Numbered from the stretch's first letter, positions 33,453 to 41,444 are shown. The stretch is 64,000 bases of DNA from CAVSIP01 sp963728075 (GCA_963728075.1 CAVSIP010000005.1:62001-126000), one strand, 5' to 3'. Notes: generated by a model from the letters alone, not told the origin. Numbers and translations: made by a program.

Positions 33453-34160
33453 GTGGACAACTCTAGCGGAGTCGGCGTCCTTGACAAGGCCGTGCACCTC
33501 CTCGGCTGCCTGGAGGCCGGGCCGGCGACCCTCGCCGAGCTCGTCGAGCGCAGCGGGTTGCCCCGCCCCACCGCCTACCGGCTCACGGTCGCCCTCGAGC
33601 ACCACCTGCTGGTGAGCCGTGCCGAGGACGGCCGGTTCGCGCTGGGGTCACGGCACGCCCGGTTCGCGGCTGCGGCCGCCGGCGACCCGCTGCTGGCAGC
33701 GGCGCCGGGCGTGCTCGCCACGCTGCGCGACGCGACCGGGGAGAGCGCCCAGCTCTACCGGCGCGAGGGCGACCAGCGTCGCTGCCTCGCCACCGCGGAG
33801 CGCGCGAGCGGCCTGCGCGACACCGTCCCCGTGGGCGCCCTGCTGCCCATGACCGCCGGCTCCGCGGCGCAGGTGCTGCTGGCGTGGGAGCCGGCGGCCG
33901 AGGTGCAGCGGCTGTCGGCGCGGGCCGCGTTCGCCCCGGCCACCCTGGCGAAGGTGCGACGAGCCGGCTGGGCGGCGAGCGTCGCCGAGCGCGAGGCCGG
34001 TGTCGCATCGGTCTCCGCCCCGGTTCGCGCGGCAGACGGCCGGGTGGTCGCCGCGGTGTCGGTGTCCGGCCCGCTGGACCGGATGGGACGGGCGCCCGGA
34101 CGGCGACACTCCGCGGCCGTCCGAGCCGCGGCAGCGGACCTGAGCCGCCTGCTGAGGTAG
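33453..34160 (+). CDS. ndgR: IclR-family regulator NdgR (LtbR-type)
   Basis: 235-aa transcription factor. The start (M)DNSSGVGVLDKAVHLL, the HTH segment LVERSGLPRPTAYRLTVALEHH and the C-terminal effector domain (ATGESAQLYRREGD, ERASGLRDTVPVGALLPMTAGSAAQ, GVASVSAPVR) match Streptomyces NdgR closely. GTG at 33453 was chosen on that match although the frame opens earlier. It is expected to repress or modulate leuCD and other amino-acid genes. Confidence 0.92.
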   Translation: MDNSSGVGVLDKAVHLLGCLEAGPATLAELVERSGLPRPTAYRLTVALEHHLLVSRAEDGRFALGSRHARFAAAAAGDPLLAAAPGVLATLRDATGESAQLYRREGDQRRCLATAERASGLRDTVPVGALLPMTAGSAAQVLLAWEPAAEVQRLSARAAFAPATLAKVRRAGWAASVAEREAGVASVSAPVRAADGRVVAAVSVSGPLDRMGRAPGRRHSAAVRAAAADLSRLLR

Positions 34161-34170
34161 ACACGAGACC

Positions 34171-35787
34171 GTGCAGCTGGTCGTCGTCCCGTCGTCCGGA
34201 TCGTCGCCGTACGGCTGCCCCGCGCGCGACGCCCGTACGCTCACCGGCCACGACCGGCCCCGCGGCCGTCCGGTCTCCCCCGCACCGTTCCTCGTCGGGC
34301 CGCTGCACGACCTCTGCGACGCGGTCGACCTCGGTACCGCGCCGGCCGTCCCGGCGGTGTTCGGGCCGCTGGCCGAGCGGTTCCTGCGCGCAGCCGCCGA
34401 CGGGTACGCCCGCTGCCTGGCGAGCGGGCTGCTGCGCGCCGACTGGACCCGCCTCGACCTCGACGACGAGTTCCGGCGCGGGCCGGCCCAGCGCCTGCGC
34501 GACCCCGACCTCGGCGCGCTCGCCAGCCGCGTCCCCGGCCCCGACCTGCTCACGCGGCTCGTCGTCGGCACCGGCTGGCGGCTGCGCGCGTACGCCGGTC
34601 CGGACGGGCAGGTGGAGGTCCGCCGGCTGCGGCTGGCGGCGCCCGCGCACGACACCGACAGCGAGCGGTGGGCACTGACCGCGGCGTACGCCCTCGTGCT
34701 GACCCGGGAGGCCCGGCGGGTCCGGGTGGTGGAGGTGCACTGCGCGGACGCGACCGGCCGCGAGGTGCTCGACGCCGATGCCGACGCCATCGCCGCGCGC
34801 TGGGCCGTCGAGGTGCTGCCGGCCCTCGGCACGCTGGCCGGGCGGGTCGGCGAGCACGCGCCGGGCGGCTGCTGCGCCGACTGCGCGTGGCTGCGGTCCT
34901 GCACCGAGCGCGAGCGTCCACCCGCGCTGCGCCCGGTCCGGCTGCCGACGGTGCAGGCGGCGGAGGACCCCGAGCTGTTCGAGGTGCTCGCGCTCAGCCC
35001 GGCGGACCTGCGCGCTGCCGAGCAGTGCCCCGCCCGCGCGGCCGCCGGCCTCATGCGGCTACCGCGCGACACCGGCGAGGACGACGGCGAGCGGGCGGGC
35101 GGGCGCGAGCGCGGGTCGGCCGTACACGCGTGGTACGCCGCAGCCCACGCGCGCCGGGTCCCCTGCTCCCCCGGCGACCTGGCGGACGCCGACCTCGCGG
35201 AGGCGGCGGGTGCGGCGTACGACGAGGCCCTGCCGTACCTCGCCGGCCACCCGGACGTCTGCCCCCTGCAGCGCGACACCACCGACCGTCCGCTGCACCG
35301 GGCGGCGGAGGAGCGGTTCGCCGCGTACGACGCCGACGCCGGCGTGGTGCTGGCCGTACGGCCGGACCTGGTGACGCGGTACCGCGACGGCACGGTGCTG
35401 CGCGAGCTGAAGACGGCGACCGCGCCGCCGTACCGGACCGCCGAGCAGGTCGTGGACGCGGACATGGCCGCGGCCGCGTACCTCACCGTGCTGGCCGCCG
35501 GCGCGCTCGGCGCCGGCCGGCGGGTGGAGTGGGAGGTGCTCACCCCGGGCGAGGCGGTGGTCGTCGAGCTCGACGCCGGCGACCGGGACCTGGTCGCACG
35601 GGCCGGCCGGCGGGTGGCGCGGGCCGCGGCAGCGGTGCTGCAGCCGTTGCGTGAGGGCCGGCCCGCAGCGGTCACCCCGTCCGCGACGGCGTGCCCCGCC
35701 TGCCCGTACAACCGGTGGTGCACGGCCGGCCGGGCGCTGCTCGAGCCGGCGGCGGGTCAGCGCACCTCGAACGTCGCGAGTCCCTGA
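34171..35787 (+). CDS. Tandemly duplicated RecB-like PD-(D/E)XK nuclease with two Cys clusters
   Basis: 538-aa protein. The C-terminal half looks like an active RecB/AddB-type nuclease: GSAVH (His319), RPDL (Asp399) and ELKT (Glu412, Lys414), bracketed by Cys286 (EQCPARA) and CPACPYNRWC (508, 511, 517), the four-Cys pattern of an iron-sulfur staple. The N-terminal half repeats the staple, Cys16 (YGCPARD) and CADCAWLRSC (235, 238, 244), but has EVRRLR where the catalytic ExK should be. So an inactive copy seems fused to an active one. The partner and substrate are unknown. Confidence 0.78.
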   Translation: MQLVVVPSSGSSPYGCPARDARTLTGHDRPRGRPVSPAPFLVGPLHDLCDAVDLGTAPAVPAVFGPLAERFLRAAADGYARCLASGLLRADWTRLDLDDEFRRGPAQRLRDPDLGALASRVPGPDLLTRLVVGTGWRLRAYAGPDGQVEVRRLRLAAPAHDTDSERWALTAAYALVLTREARRVRVVEVHCADATGREVLDADADAIAARWAVEVLPALGTLAGRVGEHAPGGCCADCAWLRSCTERERPPALRPVRLPTVQAAEDPELFEVLALSPADLRAAEQCPARAAAGLMRLPRDTGEDDGERAGGRERGSAVHAWYAAAHARRVPCSPGDLADADLAEAAGAAYDEALPYLAGHPDVCPLQRDTTDRPLHRAAEERFAAYDADAGVVLAVRPDLVTRYRDGTVLRELKTATAPPYRTAEQVVDADMAAAAYLTVLAAGALGAGRRVEWEVLTPGEAVVVELDAGDRDLVARAGRRVARAAAAVLQPLREGRPAAVTPSATACPACPYNRWCTAGRALLEPAAGQRTSNVASP

Positions 35788-36038
35788 GCCGGCTCGTCGG
35801 TGACCTCCACCGACCCCACCCGTGCCCGGCAGGGGCCGTCGTGGGTCCAGGCGACCAGCCGCTCGACGGCCCGCGACGCGCCCTCGAAGACGGCCTCCAC
35901 GCGGCCGTCGGGGAGGTTGCGCACCCAGCCGCACACCCCGGCGGCGACGGCCTCGCGGCGGCAGGTGTCGCGGAAGAAGACCCCCTGCACTCGGCCGGTC
36001 ACGAGGACCCGCCGGCGGACGACCTCGTACTGGCTCAT
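35757..36038 (-). CDS. acyP: Acylphosphatase
   Basis: 93-aa enzyme hydrolysing acyl phosphates. The catalytic Arg is in VQGVFFRD and the Asn in WVRNLPDGRVEAVFEG. Its 3' end overlaps the end of the convergent nuclease gene by 31 bp. In mycobacteria acyP is near smc, so this location differs. Confidence 0.93.
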   Translation of the reverse strand: MSQYEVVRRRVLVTGRVQGVFFRDTCRREAVAAGVCGWVRNLPDGRVEAVFEGASRAVERLVAWTHDGPCRARVGSVEVTDEPAQGLATFEVR

Positions 36039-36101
36039 CGCCGCCAGTGTGCCCCGTACCGCCGGGACGTCCCGTACCGCCCGCGACCCGTCCCCGCCCG
36101 C

Positions 36102-36111
36102 GAGACAGATC
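36102..36111 (-). repeat. 3'-end motif copy 3, left part, interrupted by the IS
   Basis: GAGACAGATC is the left half of the motif found intact at 6983, 23902 and 60343; the right half resumes at 37452. Removing the insertion would recreate GAGACAGATCAACTTGC, identical to copy 4. Confidence 0.75.
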
Positions 36112-36150
36112 TGTGACGATGCCCGGGCACCCTGTGGTGTGGGGTTGCTG

Positions 36151-36345
36151 CCAGGATCGGTGCTGGTACTCGGGACTGACTCGGGATAGATCCGGCCGCT
36201 TCGGTGTGCCTTGAAGTTGACCTGTCGTTTCGAGTGCCGGCACCGACCTGGCCCACCGGTTGGCCTGATAAGAAGCCTGTCCGCGCCACGTGTGGTGCGT
36301 GACCCGTCACAGATATGCCGCTCGGTGACTCCACCCAGGCCGGTG
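36151..36345 (+). ncRNA. Predicted bridge RNA of the IS110 element
   Basis: Two hairpins with internal loops precede the transposase. Hairpin 1: 18-bp stem GGTGCTGGTACTCGGGAC (36159-36176) with 36227-36244, all pairs Watson-Crick or G-U, extended by CCAGG/CCTGG. Its loop holds GATAGATC (36185-36192, like target GACAGATC) and AAGTTGA (36214-36220, complement of TCAACTT), capped by a TTCG hairpin. Hairpin 2: stem CACCGG/CCGGTG plus CCTG/CAGG; its loop holds CGTCACAGA (36305-36313, exact complement of the element's left end with core) and AGAAGC (36271-36276, as at the right end). These are the four guides expected of a bridge RNA. Confidence 0.75.
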
Positions 36346-36380
36346 CCGACCACGACCCCGTCCTGGAAGGAGAAGGCCGC

Positions 36381-37436
36381 ATGTCTAGCGTTGCAGACGT
36401 CGTGGACGCCGTCATCGGCGGCGACACGCACGCGGAGTTCCATCAGCTGGAGATCGCGACACCGTCAGCGGCGCCGATCGCGACGGTCACGGTCAGCAAC
36501 GACGAGGCCGGGTTCGCCACCGCGATCGGCTGGATCGCGGCGCACGCACCCGGCCCGCGGGTGATCGTCGGACTGGAAGGCACCCGCTCCTACGGTGTCG
36601 CGCTCGCTCGTGCGCTGCGAGCCGCCGGGTTCACCGTCGTCGAGGTCGAACAGCCCTCCCGGCGGTCCCGCCGCGGCAAGGGCAAGTCCGACCCGATCGA
36701 CGCCCACCACGCGGTACGCACGGTGCTCGCGATGAACGCCGAGGTGTTGCCGACCCCGCGCGCGGACGGTGACCGGGAAGCGCTCCGGATCCTGCTCGGT
36801 GCCCACCGCCAGATCACCACCGGCAAGGTCGCCACCGGCAACATGCTCAAGGCGCTGCTGCTCACCGGTGACGACACCGACCGTGAGCTCGCCCGACACG
36901 CCTGGACCCTGGCCCGCATCGACCTGATCACCCGCCGCCGCGGGAACAGCGGCGAAACCCGTGAACAAACCGTCCGCCGCGCCGAAGCCCGCCGCCTCGC
37001 ACTCGCCTGGCGGGACGCCCACCGTCAGCTACGTGACCTACGCCGGCAGATCACCGAACTGGTCCACAGCCTCGCCCCCGGCATGCTCACCCAGCCCGGG
37101 ATCGGACCGATCAGCGCCGCCCAGCTGATCGTGACCTTCAGCCACCCCGGCCGCTGCCACACCGACGGCGCGTTCGCCATGCTCACCGGCACCGCACCAC
37201 TCGACGCCACCAGCGGCAAGACCCAACAACGACACCGGCTCAACTACGGCGGCGACCGGCAAGCCAACCGCGCCCTGCACGACATCGCCGTCGCCCGCAT
37301 GCGCTGCTGCGCACGAACCCAGGCCTACGTCGCCCGCCGCACCGCCGAAGGCAAAACACCCAAGGAAACCCGCCGCTGCCTCAAGCGCTACATCGCCCGC
37401 CAGCAATACCGCTACCTCACAGCCACCATGACTTGA
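36381..37436 (+). CDS. IS110-family transposase (DEDD recombinase)
   Basis: 351 aa. The RuvC-like N-terminal domain has Asp15 (GGDTHAEFH), Glu66 (VGLEGTRSYG), Asp104 and Asp107 (KSDPIDAHHA). A helical linker follows, then the Tnp domain with QPGIGPISAAQLI and the Ser-containing PLDATSGKTQ (candidate catalytic Ser278). ATG with AAGGAGAAGG upstream. The frame is intact, so the element may be active. It would act with the bridge RNA encoded just upstream. Confidence 0.93.
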   Translation: MSSVADVVDAVIGGDTHAEFHQLEIATPSAAPIATVTVSNDEAGFATAIGWIAAHAPGPRVIVGLEGTRSYGVALARALRAAGFTVVEVEQPSRRSRRGKGKSDPIDAHHAVRTVLAMNAEVLPTPRADGDREALRILLGAHRQITTGKVATGNMLKALLLTGDDTDRELARHAWTLARIDLITRRRGNSGETREQTVRRAEARRLALAWRDAHRQLRDLRRQITELVHSLAPGMLTQPGIGPISAAQLIVTFSHPGRCHTDGAFAMLTGTAPLDATSGKTQQRHRLNYGGDRQANRALHDIAVARMRCCARTQAYVARRTAEGKTPKETRRCLKRYIARQQYRYLTATMT

Positions 37437-37453
37437 CAACCAATAGAAGCGTC
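37433..37453 (+). promoter_or_regulatory. Outward -35 at the IS right end
   Basis: TTGACA (37433-37438) overlaps the transposase stop. In a circularised element joined right end to left end through TC, this -35 would be followed after 18 bp by GACGAT from the left end. A junction promoter of this kind is known to drive bridge RNA in the IS110 family. Confidence 0.5.
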
Positions 37454-37460
37454 AACTTGC
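37452..37460 (-). repeat. 3'-end motif copy 3, right part
   Basis: TCAACTTGC resumes the interrupted motif 12 bp from the stop codon of the DUF6941-like gene. Confidence 0.7.
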
Positions 37461-37471
37461 GGACCGCGCCG

Positions 37472-37927
37472 TTACAGCGTCGTCGAGGCGGGGCCGAAGT
37501 TCTGCTGGGGGGATGCGGGCGGCGGGTGGACCCGGAAGGAGACCGTCTTCTCCTGGCCGGCGAGCGTCGCCCGCAGCTGGTAGCCGCCCGGTCGCGGGAA
37601 CTGCACCTCCGCGGTCACCGCGATCACGGTCCGGATGTCGCCACCCGGCGGGATGCCGGGCGGCCGGCCGGCCTCGATCTGCGCCTGCCCACCCACGAGC
37701 GGGTCGCCGCCGTCCTCGTGCACGATCGCGAAGTCGAACGGGTACGCGGTGTTCGTCTCGTTCCAGCCGACCAGGATGCTGATCCCGATCCCGAGGTGGA
37801 TGCCGAGCTGCTGGCCCTGCGGGCCCAGCGGCGGCTGCACGTCCGTCCACCCGGCGCCCTGCAGGTAGAGCAGGCCGTTGATCGCCTCGGCGTGGTTCGC
37901 CAGCGTCACGTACTCGATCTCGGGCAT
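37472..37927 (-). CDS. Hypothetical protein resembling DUF6941
   Basis: 151-aa protein starting (M)PEIEYVTLANHAEAINGLLYLQGAGW, with beta-rich, Gly/Pro-rich middle and VTAEVQFPRPGGYQLRATLAG near the end. The opening resembles small proteins of the DUF6941 type; no catalytic motif is seen. ATG preceded by GGAGG at 8 bases. It lies between the IS110 insertion and the tRNA pair, outside the conserved gene order. Confidence 0.65.
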   Translation of the reverse strand: MPEIEYVTLANHAEAINGLLYLQGAGWTDVQPPLGPQGQQLGIHLGIGISILVGWNETNTAYPFDFAIVHEDGGDPLVGGQAQIEAGRPPGIPPGGDIRTVIAVTAEVQFPRPGGYQLRATLAGQEKTVSFRVHPPPASPQQNFGPASTTL

Positions 37928-37970
37928 GGGCCGGGCCTCCGCTCGTCGTGGGCTGCTCCGCAACGGTAAA

Positions 37971-37994
37971 GGCCCGCCACCGGTGTGGCGGGCC
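37971..37994 (-). terminator. Terminator of the tRNA-Gln/tRNA-Glu transcript
   Basis: Perfect 10-bp stem, arms GGCCCGCCAC and GTGGCGGGCC with a 4-base loop, followed on the minus strand by TTTACC. It lies 20 bp past the tRNA-Glu 3' end. Confidence 0.8.
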
Positions 37995-38013
37995 TCCCCT
38001 TGAGACCGCTACG

Positions 38014-38086
38014 TACCCCCGAGCGGATTCGAACCGCCGTTACCGCCTTGAGAGGGCGGCGTCCTAGGCCTCTAGACGACGGGGGC
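38014..38086 (-). tRNA. tRNA-Glu (CUC)
   Basis: 73-nt cloverleaf. Anticodon stem CCGCC/GGCGG with loop CTCTCAA gives anticodon CUC; the T arm GGTTCGAATCC is standard. CCA is not encoded. It is 1 bp after tRNA-Gln, so both share one transcript. Adjacent gltX charges it. Confidence 0.95.
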
Positions 38087-38087
38087 G

Positions 38088-38159
38088 CTGGGGTACCAGG
38101 ACTCGAACCTAGACTAACGGAGCCAGAATCCGTCGGGCTGCCAATTACCCCATACCCCA
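38088..38159 (-). tRNA. tRNA-Gln (CUG)
   Basis: 72-nt cloverleaf. Acceptor TGGGGTA pairs with TACCCCA; anticodon stem ACGGA/TCCGT with loop TTCTGGC gives CUG; T arm GGTTCGAGTCC. CCA is not encoded. It is probably mischarged by GltX and corrected by GatCAB, since gatB is in this window. Confidence 0.95.
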
Positions 38160-38190
38160 TCGGTACGAGCTGCCGCCCGTCCGGTGACCC

Positions 38191-38219
38191 AGCATACCTG
38201 GCCGTCGGAGTCCCTCCAA
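38191..38219 (-). promoter_or_regulatory. Candidate promoter of the tRNA pair
   Basis: Minus strand TTGGAG (38219-38214), 17 bp, TATGCT (38196-38191), with a predicted start about 25 bp before tRNA-Gln. It lies in the 65-bp gap after gltX. Confidence 0.5.
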
Positions 38220-38224
38220 AGGCG

Positions 38225-39688
38225 CTACCCCTGCACGGCGCGCAGCCGCGACAGCGCCCGATCGCGGCCGAGCAGCTCGAGCGACTCGAACAGCGGCGGG
38301 GACACCCGGCGGCCGGTCACGGCCACCCGGACCGGCCCGAACGCGTGCTTGGGCTTGAGGCCCAGCCCGTCCACCAGCGCCTCGCGCAGCGCCGCCTCGA
38401 TCGCCGCCGCGGTCCAGTCGGACACCTCCCCGAGCGCCCGGATGGCCGCCTCGACGACCGGCTGCTGGTCCGGACCGAGCATCTTCTCCGCGTCCGCGGG
38501 ATCGACGGCCACCGCGTCGCCGAACAGGAAGCCGACCATGTCGACCGCCTCGCCGAGCAGGGTCACGCGCTCCTGGACCAGCGGCGTGGCCGCGCGCACG
38601 ACCTCGCGCACGTCACCGGTCGGGTGGTCCGCGAGCGGGCTGTAGCGCAGCAGGTGGTCGGTGATCCGCTCGGCCAGCTCGCCGGCCGGCAGCGCGCGGA
38701 TGTAGTGGCCGTTGAGCCAGCCCAGCTTGTCGAGGTCGAAGACCGGCCCGACGGTGTTGACGCGCTGCCAGTCGAAGGCCGCGACCATCTCCTCGAAGGA
38801 GAAGATCTCCTGGCCGTCGGGCTGGGAGTAGCCCATGAGGGCGAGGAAGTTGCGCAGCGCCTCGGGCAGGTAGCCCTGCTCGCGGAACCACTGCAGCCGC
38901 GCGGCCGGGTTCTTCCGCTTGGAGATCTTCGACTTGTCGGCGTTGCGCAGCAGCGGCATGTGCGCGAACGCGGGTCGCTCCCAGCCCAGCCAGTCGTAGA
39001 GCAGCAGGTGCTTGGGCGTCGAGGAGATCCACTCCTCGCCACGCACCACGTGGGTGATGCCCATGAGGTGGTCGTCGACGACCACGGCCAGGTGGTAGGT
39101 GGGGAAGCCGTCGGCCTTGAGGATCACCTGGTCGTCCGGGGGCGGCGCGTTGACCTCGCCGCGGATGACGTCGCGGAACGTCAGGCTCACGTCGTCGGGG
39201 ATGCGCATGCGCACCACCGGCGTCTCGCTGAAGCCCGGCAGCGCGGCGCGTTCCTCGCGGGTCTTGCCGAGGCAGAGCCGGTCGTAGCCGGTCGGCCGCT
39301 TCGCGCGCTGCTGCTGCTCACGCATCTCGGTGAGCCGCTCGGGCGTGCACCAGCAGTGGTACGCGTGGCCGTCGGCGAGCAGCCGCTCGACGTGCGGGCG
39401 GTAGGTGTCCAGCCGCTCGGACTGGCGGTACGGCGCGTACGGGCCGCCCTTGTCCGGCCCCTCGTCCCAGTCGAGGTCTAGCCAGCGCAGGGTCTCGTAG
39501 ATCTGCTCCTCGCTGTTCTCGACGTAGCGCGCCCGGTCGGTGTCCTCGATGCGCAGCACGAACCGGCCACCCTGCCGGCGGGCGAAGGCCAGGTTGAACA
39601 GCGACATGTACGCCGTGCCGACGTGCGGGTCCCCGGTCGGGGACGGCGCGACGCGGACGCGTACACCGGACCCGGCGAGCTCAGCCAC
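38225..39688 (-). CDS. gltX: Glutamate--tRNA ligase
   Basis: 487-aa class I synthetase. HIGH-type motif APSPTGDPHVGTA (14-26) and KMSKS-type KSKISKRK are present, with the helical anticodon-binding C-terminal half. Presence of gatB suggests a non-discriminating enzyme that also charges tRNA-Gln. GTG start; the gene overlaps the end of the FAH-family gene by 8 bp. Confidence 0.96.
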   Translation of the reverse strand: MAELAGSGVRVRVAPSPTGDPHVGTAYMSLFNLAFARRQGGRFVLRIEDTDRARYVENSEEQIYETLRWLDLDWDEGPDKGGPYAPYRQSERLDTYRPHVERLLADGHAYHCWCTPERLTEMREQQQRAKRPTGYDRLCLGKTREERAALPGFSETPVVRMRIPDDVSLTFRDVIRGEVNAPPPDDQVILKADGFPTYHLAVVVDDHLMGITHVVRGEEWISSTPKHLLLYDWLGWERPAFAHMPLLRNADKSKISKRKNPAARLQWFREQGYLPEALRNFLALMGYSQPDGQEIFSFEEMVAAFDWQRVNTVGPVFDLDKLGWLNGHYIRALPAGELAERITDHLLRYSPLADHPTGDVREVVRAATPLVQERVTLLGEAVDMVGFLFGDAVAVDPADAEKMLGPDQQPVVEAAIRALGEVSDWTAAAIEAALREALVDGLGLKPKHAFGPVRVAVTGRRVSPPLFESLELLGRDRALSRLRAVQG

Positions 39689-40463
39689 GCGCGACCACCC
39701 GGTTGCGCAGCGTCCCGACGCCCTCCACCGACACGGTCACCTCGTCGCCGACCTGCATCGGCCCGATGCCCGCCGGCGTGCCGGTGAGGATCACGTCGCC
39801 CGGCAGCAGCGTCATCACAGCGGACACGTACGCGATCAGCTTGGGGATGGGGTGCACCAGCAGCGACGTACGCGACTGCTGCTTGACCTCCCCGTTGAGC
39901 CGGGTGGTGACCTCCACGTCCCCCGCGTTCAGCTCGGTCTCGATCCACGGGCCGAGGGGGCAGAAGGTGTCGTAGCCCTTCGCCCGCGTCCACTGGCCGT
40001 CCACGGCCTGCTGGTCGCGGGCGGTGACGTCGTTGGCGCAGGTGTAGCCCAGCACCACCTCGAGCGCCGCACCCTCCGGCACGTCGCGGGCGAGCCGGCC
40101 GATGACGACCGCGAGCTCCCCCTCGTAGTCGACCCGCTCGGACGACGGCGGGTAGGCCACCGCGTCGTCCGGACCGGCGACCGCCGTCGAGGGCTTGAGG
40201 AAGATGATCGGCGCCGGCGGCGCCTCGCCGCCCATCTCGGCCGCGTGCTCGGCGTAGTTCTTGCCGATGGCCACCACCTTGCTGGGCAGCACCGGGGCGA
40301 GCAGGCGCACCTCGGCCACCGCGTGCCGCTGCCCGGTGAAGGTGAACGGGGCGAACGGGTGGCCGGCGACCTCGGCCACGACCTCCTCGCCGGGCTCCCC
40401 CTCGACGACACCGAAGACCGGGCCCTGGTCACTGCCCGGCGGGACGAACCTCGCGATGCGCAC
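39681..40463 (-). CDS. Fumarylacetoacetate hydrolase family protein
   Basis: 260-aa metal-dependent hydrolase or decarboxylase of the FAH fold. Family motifs: KVVAIGKNYAEHAAEM, PIIFLKPSTAV, the acidic metal site in VDYEGELAVVIGRL, GYTCANDVTARDQQ and ILTGTPAGIGPMQVGDEV. The substrate is not predictable. GTG start with AAGGAGG upstream. The gene is next to gltX in mycobacteria too (Rv2993c). Confidence 0.9.
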   Translation of the reverse strand: MRIARFVPPGSDQGPVFGVVEGEPGEEVVAEVAGHPFAPFTFTGQRHAVAEVRLLAPVLPSKVVAIGKNYAEHAAEMGGEAPPAPIIFLKPSTAVAGPDDAVAYPPSSERVDYEGELAVVIGRLARDVPEGAALEVVLGYTCANDVTARDQQAVDGQWTRAKGYDTFCPLGPWIETELNAGDVEVTTRLNGEVKQQSRTSLLVHPIPKLIAYVSAVMTLLPGDVILTGTPAGIGPMQVGDEVTVSVEGVGTLRNRVVARG

Positions 40464-40507
40464 TCTCGCCTCCTTCTCCGCGCCGAGGCTATCGGCCGCG
40501 GACATGC

Positions 40508-40540
40508 CGAGGGGCCGCCCCGGTCGGGGGCGGCCCCTCG
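40508..40540 (-). terminator. Terminator after the acetate-transporter-like gene
   Basis: A 14-bp perfect stem, with inner arms GAGGGGCCGCCCC and GGGGCGGCCCCTC and a 5-base loop, lies 22 bp past the stop at 40562. Confidence 0.8.
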
Positions 40541-40561
40541 TGCGACGTACCGGTCAGGTGG

Positions 40562-41362
40562 TCACTGGCCCATCTTGACGCCTGGCTGGCCGTGCTCGTA
40601 CTCCAGCGGCCGGGTCAGGGTCCGGCCCGGGACGTTGGCGTCCGCCGTGTACTTGCCGAGCGGCAGGACGGTACGGCCGAACGTGCCCTCGAACATCATC
40701 GCGCTGGCGACGTAGACCGCGGCGAGCGCCGAGAACGCGAACGCGTAGCCACCGGCGGTCGCGAGCCAGCCGATGCCGCCCATGAAGCTGGCGGCGGTGA
40801 ACCCGGCACCCACGGTCAGCGACCCGAGCACGGTGAACAGGCCCAGGCTCTCGCCCAGCGAGGCGATCGCGCCGGCACCGGTGATCAGCGTCAGCACGAC
40901 GAACCAGAAGCCGAAGCCCGGGTTGGCCGTGCCGAAGCTCGGCACCACGCCGGACGGGAGGGCACCTGCGGCGTCCATGCCGAACAGCAGGCCGAAGGCC
41001 AGCCAGAAACAGCCCCACATGCCGTGCATGGCGGTGGCGAGGCCGTCCCGCGCCCGGTAGGACCACACGCCGGCGATGAACTGCGCCAGGCCACCGAAGG
41101 CGGCGGCGAACGGGAACAGGATGAGGCCGGTGTTGGCGTCGCCGTACCAGCCGGCCTGCCACGCACCCACCATCATCGTGGCGCCGGCGAAGCCGAACAG
41201 GCCGAGGATCGACGGCGCCGCGATCGGCTGCAGGACCACCCGCGTGCGGCCCTGCCACAGCTCGTGCTCGGTACCGCCGTGGGCGTCGTGGTGCACGTGA
41301 CGTTCGTCGGGGTAGGCCGTCGCCGGATCAACGGCGGCGGACCTGCTGGTTCGCTCAGCCAT
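40562..41362 (-). CDS. GPR1/FUN34/YaaH-family acetate transporter-like membrane protein
   Basis: 266 aa with an N-terminal polar region of about 50 residues and six hydrophobic helices. The first helix has APSILGLFGFAGATM, a variant of the family NPAPLGL signature lacking the Asn-Pro. Later GTANPGFGFWFVVLT is typical. Probably moves acetate or a related small acid. ATG with GAGGAGG upstream. Polar ends are longer than in E. coli SatP. Confidence 0.8.
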   Translation of the reverse strand: MAERTSRSAAVDPATAYPDERHVHHDAHGGTEHELWQGRTRVVLQPIAAPSILGLFGFAGATMMVGAWQAGWYGDANTGLILFPFAAAFGGLAQFIAGVWSYRARDGLATAMHGMWGCFWLAFGLLFGMDAAGALPSGVVPSFGTANPGFGFWFVVLTLITGAGAIASLGESLGLFTVLGSLTVGAGFTAASFMGGIGWLATAGGYAFAFSALAAVYVASAMMFEGTFGRTVLPLGKYTADANVPGRTLTRPLEYEHGQPGVKMGQ

Positions 41363-41444
41363 GGCTCCTCCTCGGACGGAAATGAACTCTCGTAGTCCGA
41401 CATACCCGGCCATGCCCAGCGGTAAGAGCCCGATCGGCCTGTGG

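Larger units (their letters stand above)
36112..37453 (+). mobile_element. IS110-family insertion sequence
   Basis: The 1342-bp element has a DEDD transposase, a long 5' non-coding end (269 bp) and a very short 3' end (17 bp), the layout of the IS110 group. Edges are inferred by restoring the interrupted repeat: TC precedes the left edge (36110-36111) and TC closes the right edge (37452-37453), so TC is the likely core dinucleotide. No terminal inverted repeats or longer target duplication are seen, as expected for this family. Confidence 0.88.

Noticed and set aside
36039..36111. Unannotated gene between acyP and the IS element
   Set aside because: Only a short GC-rich gap; no start with a ribosome binding site and no coding pattern.
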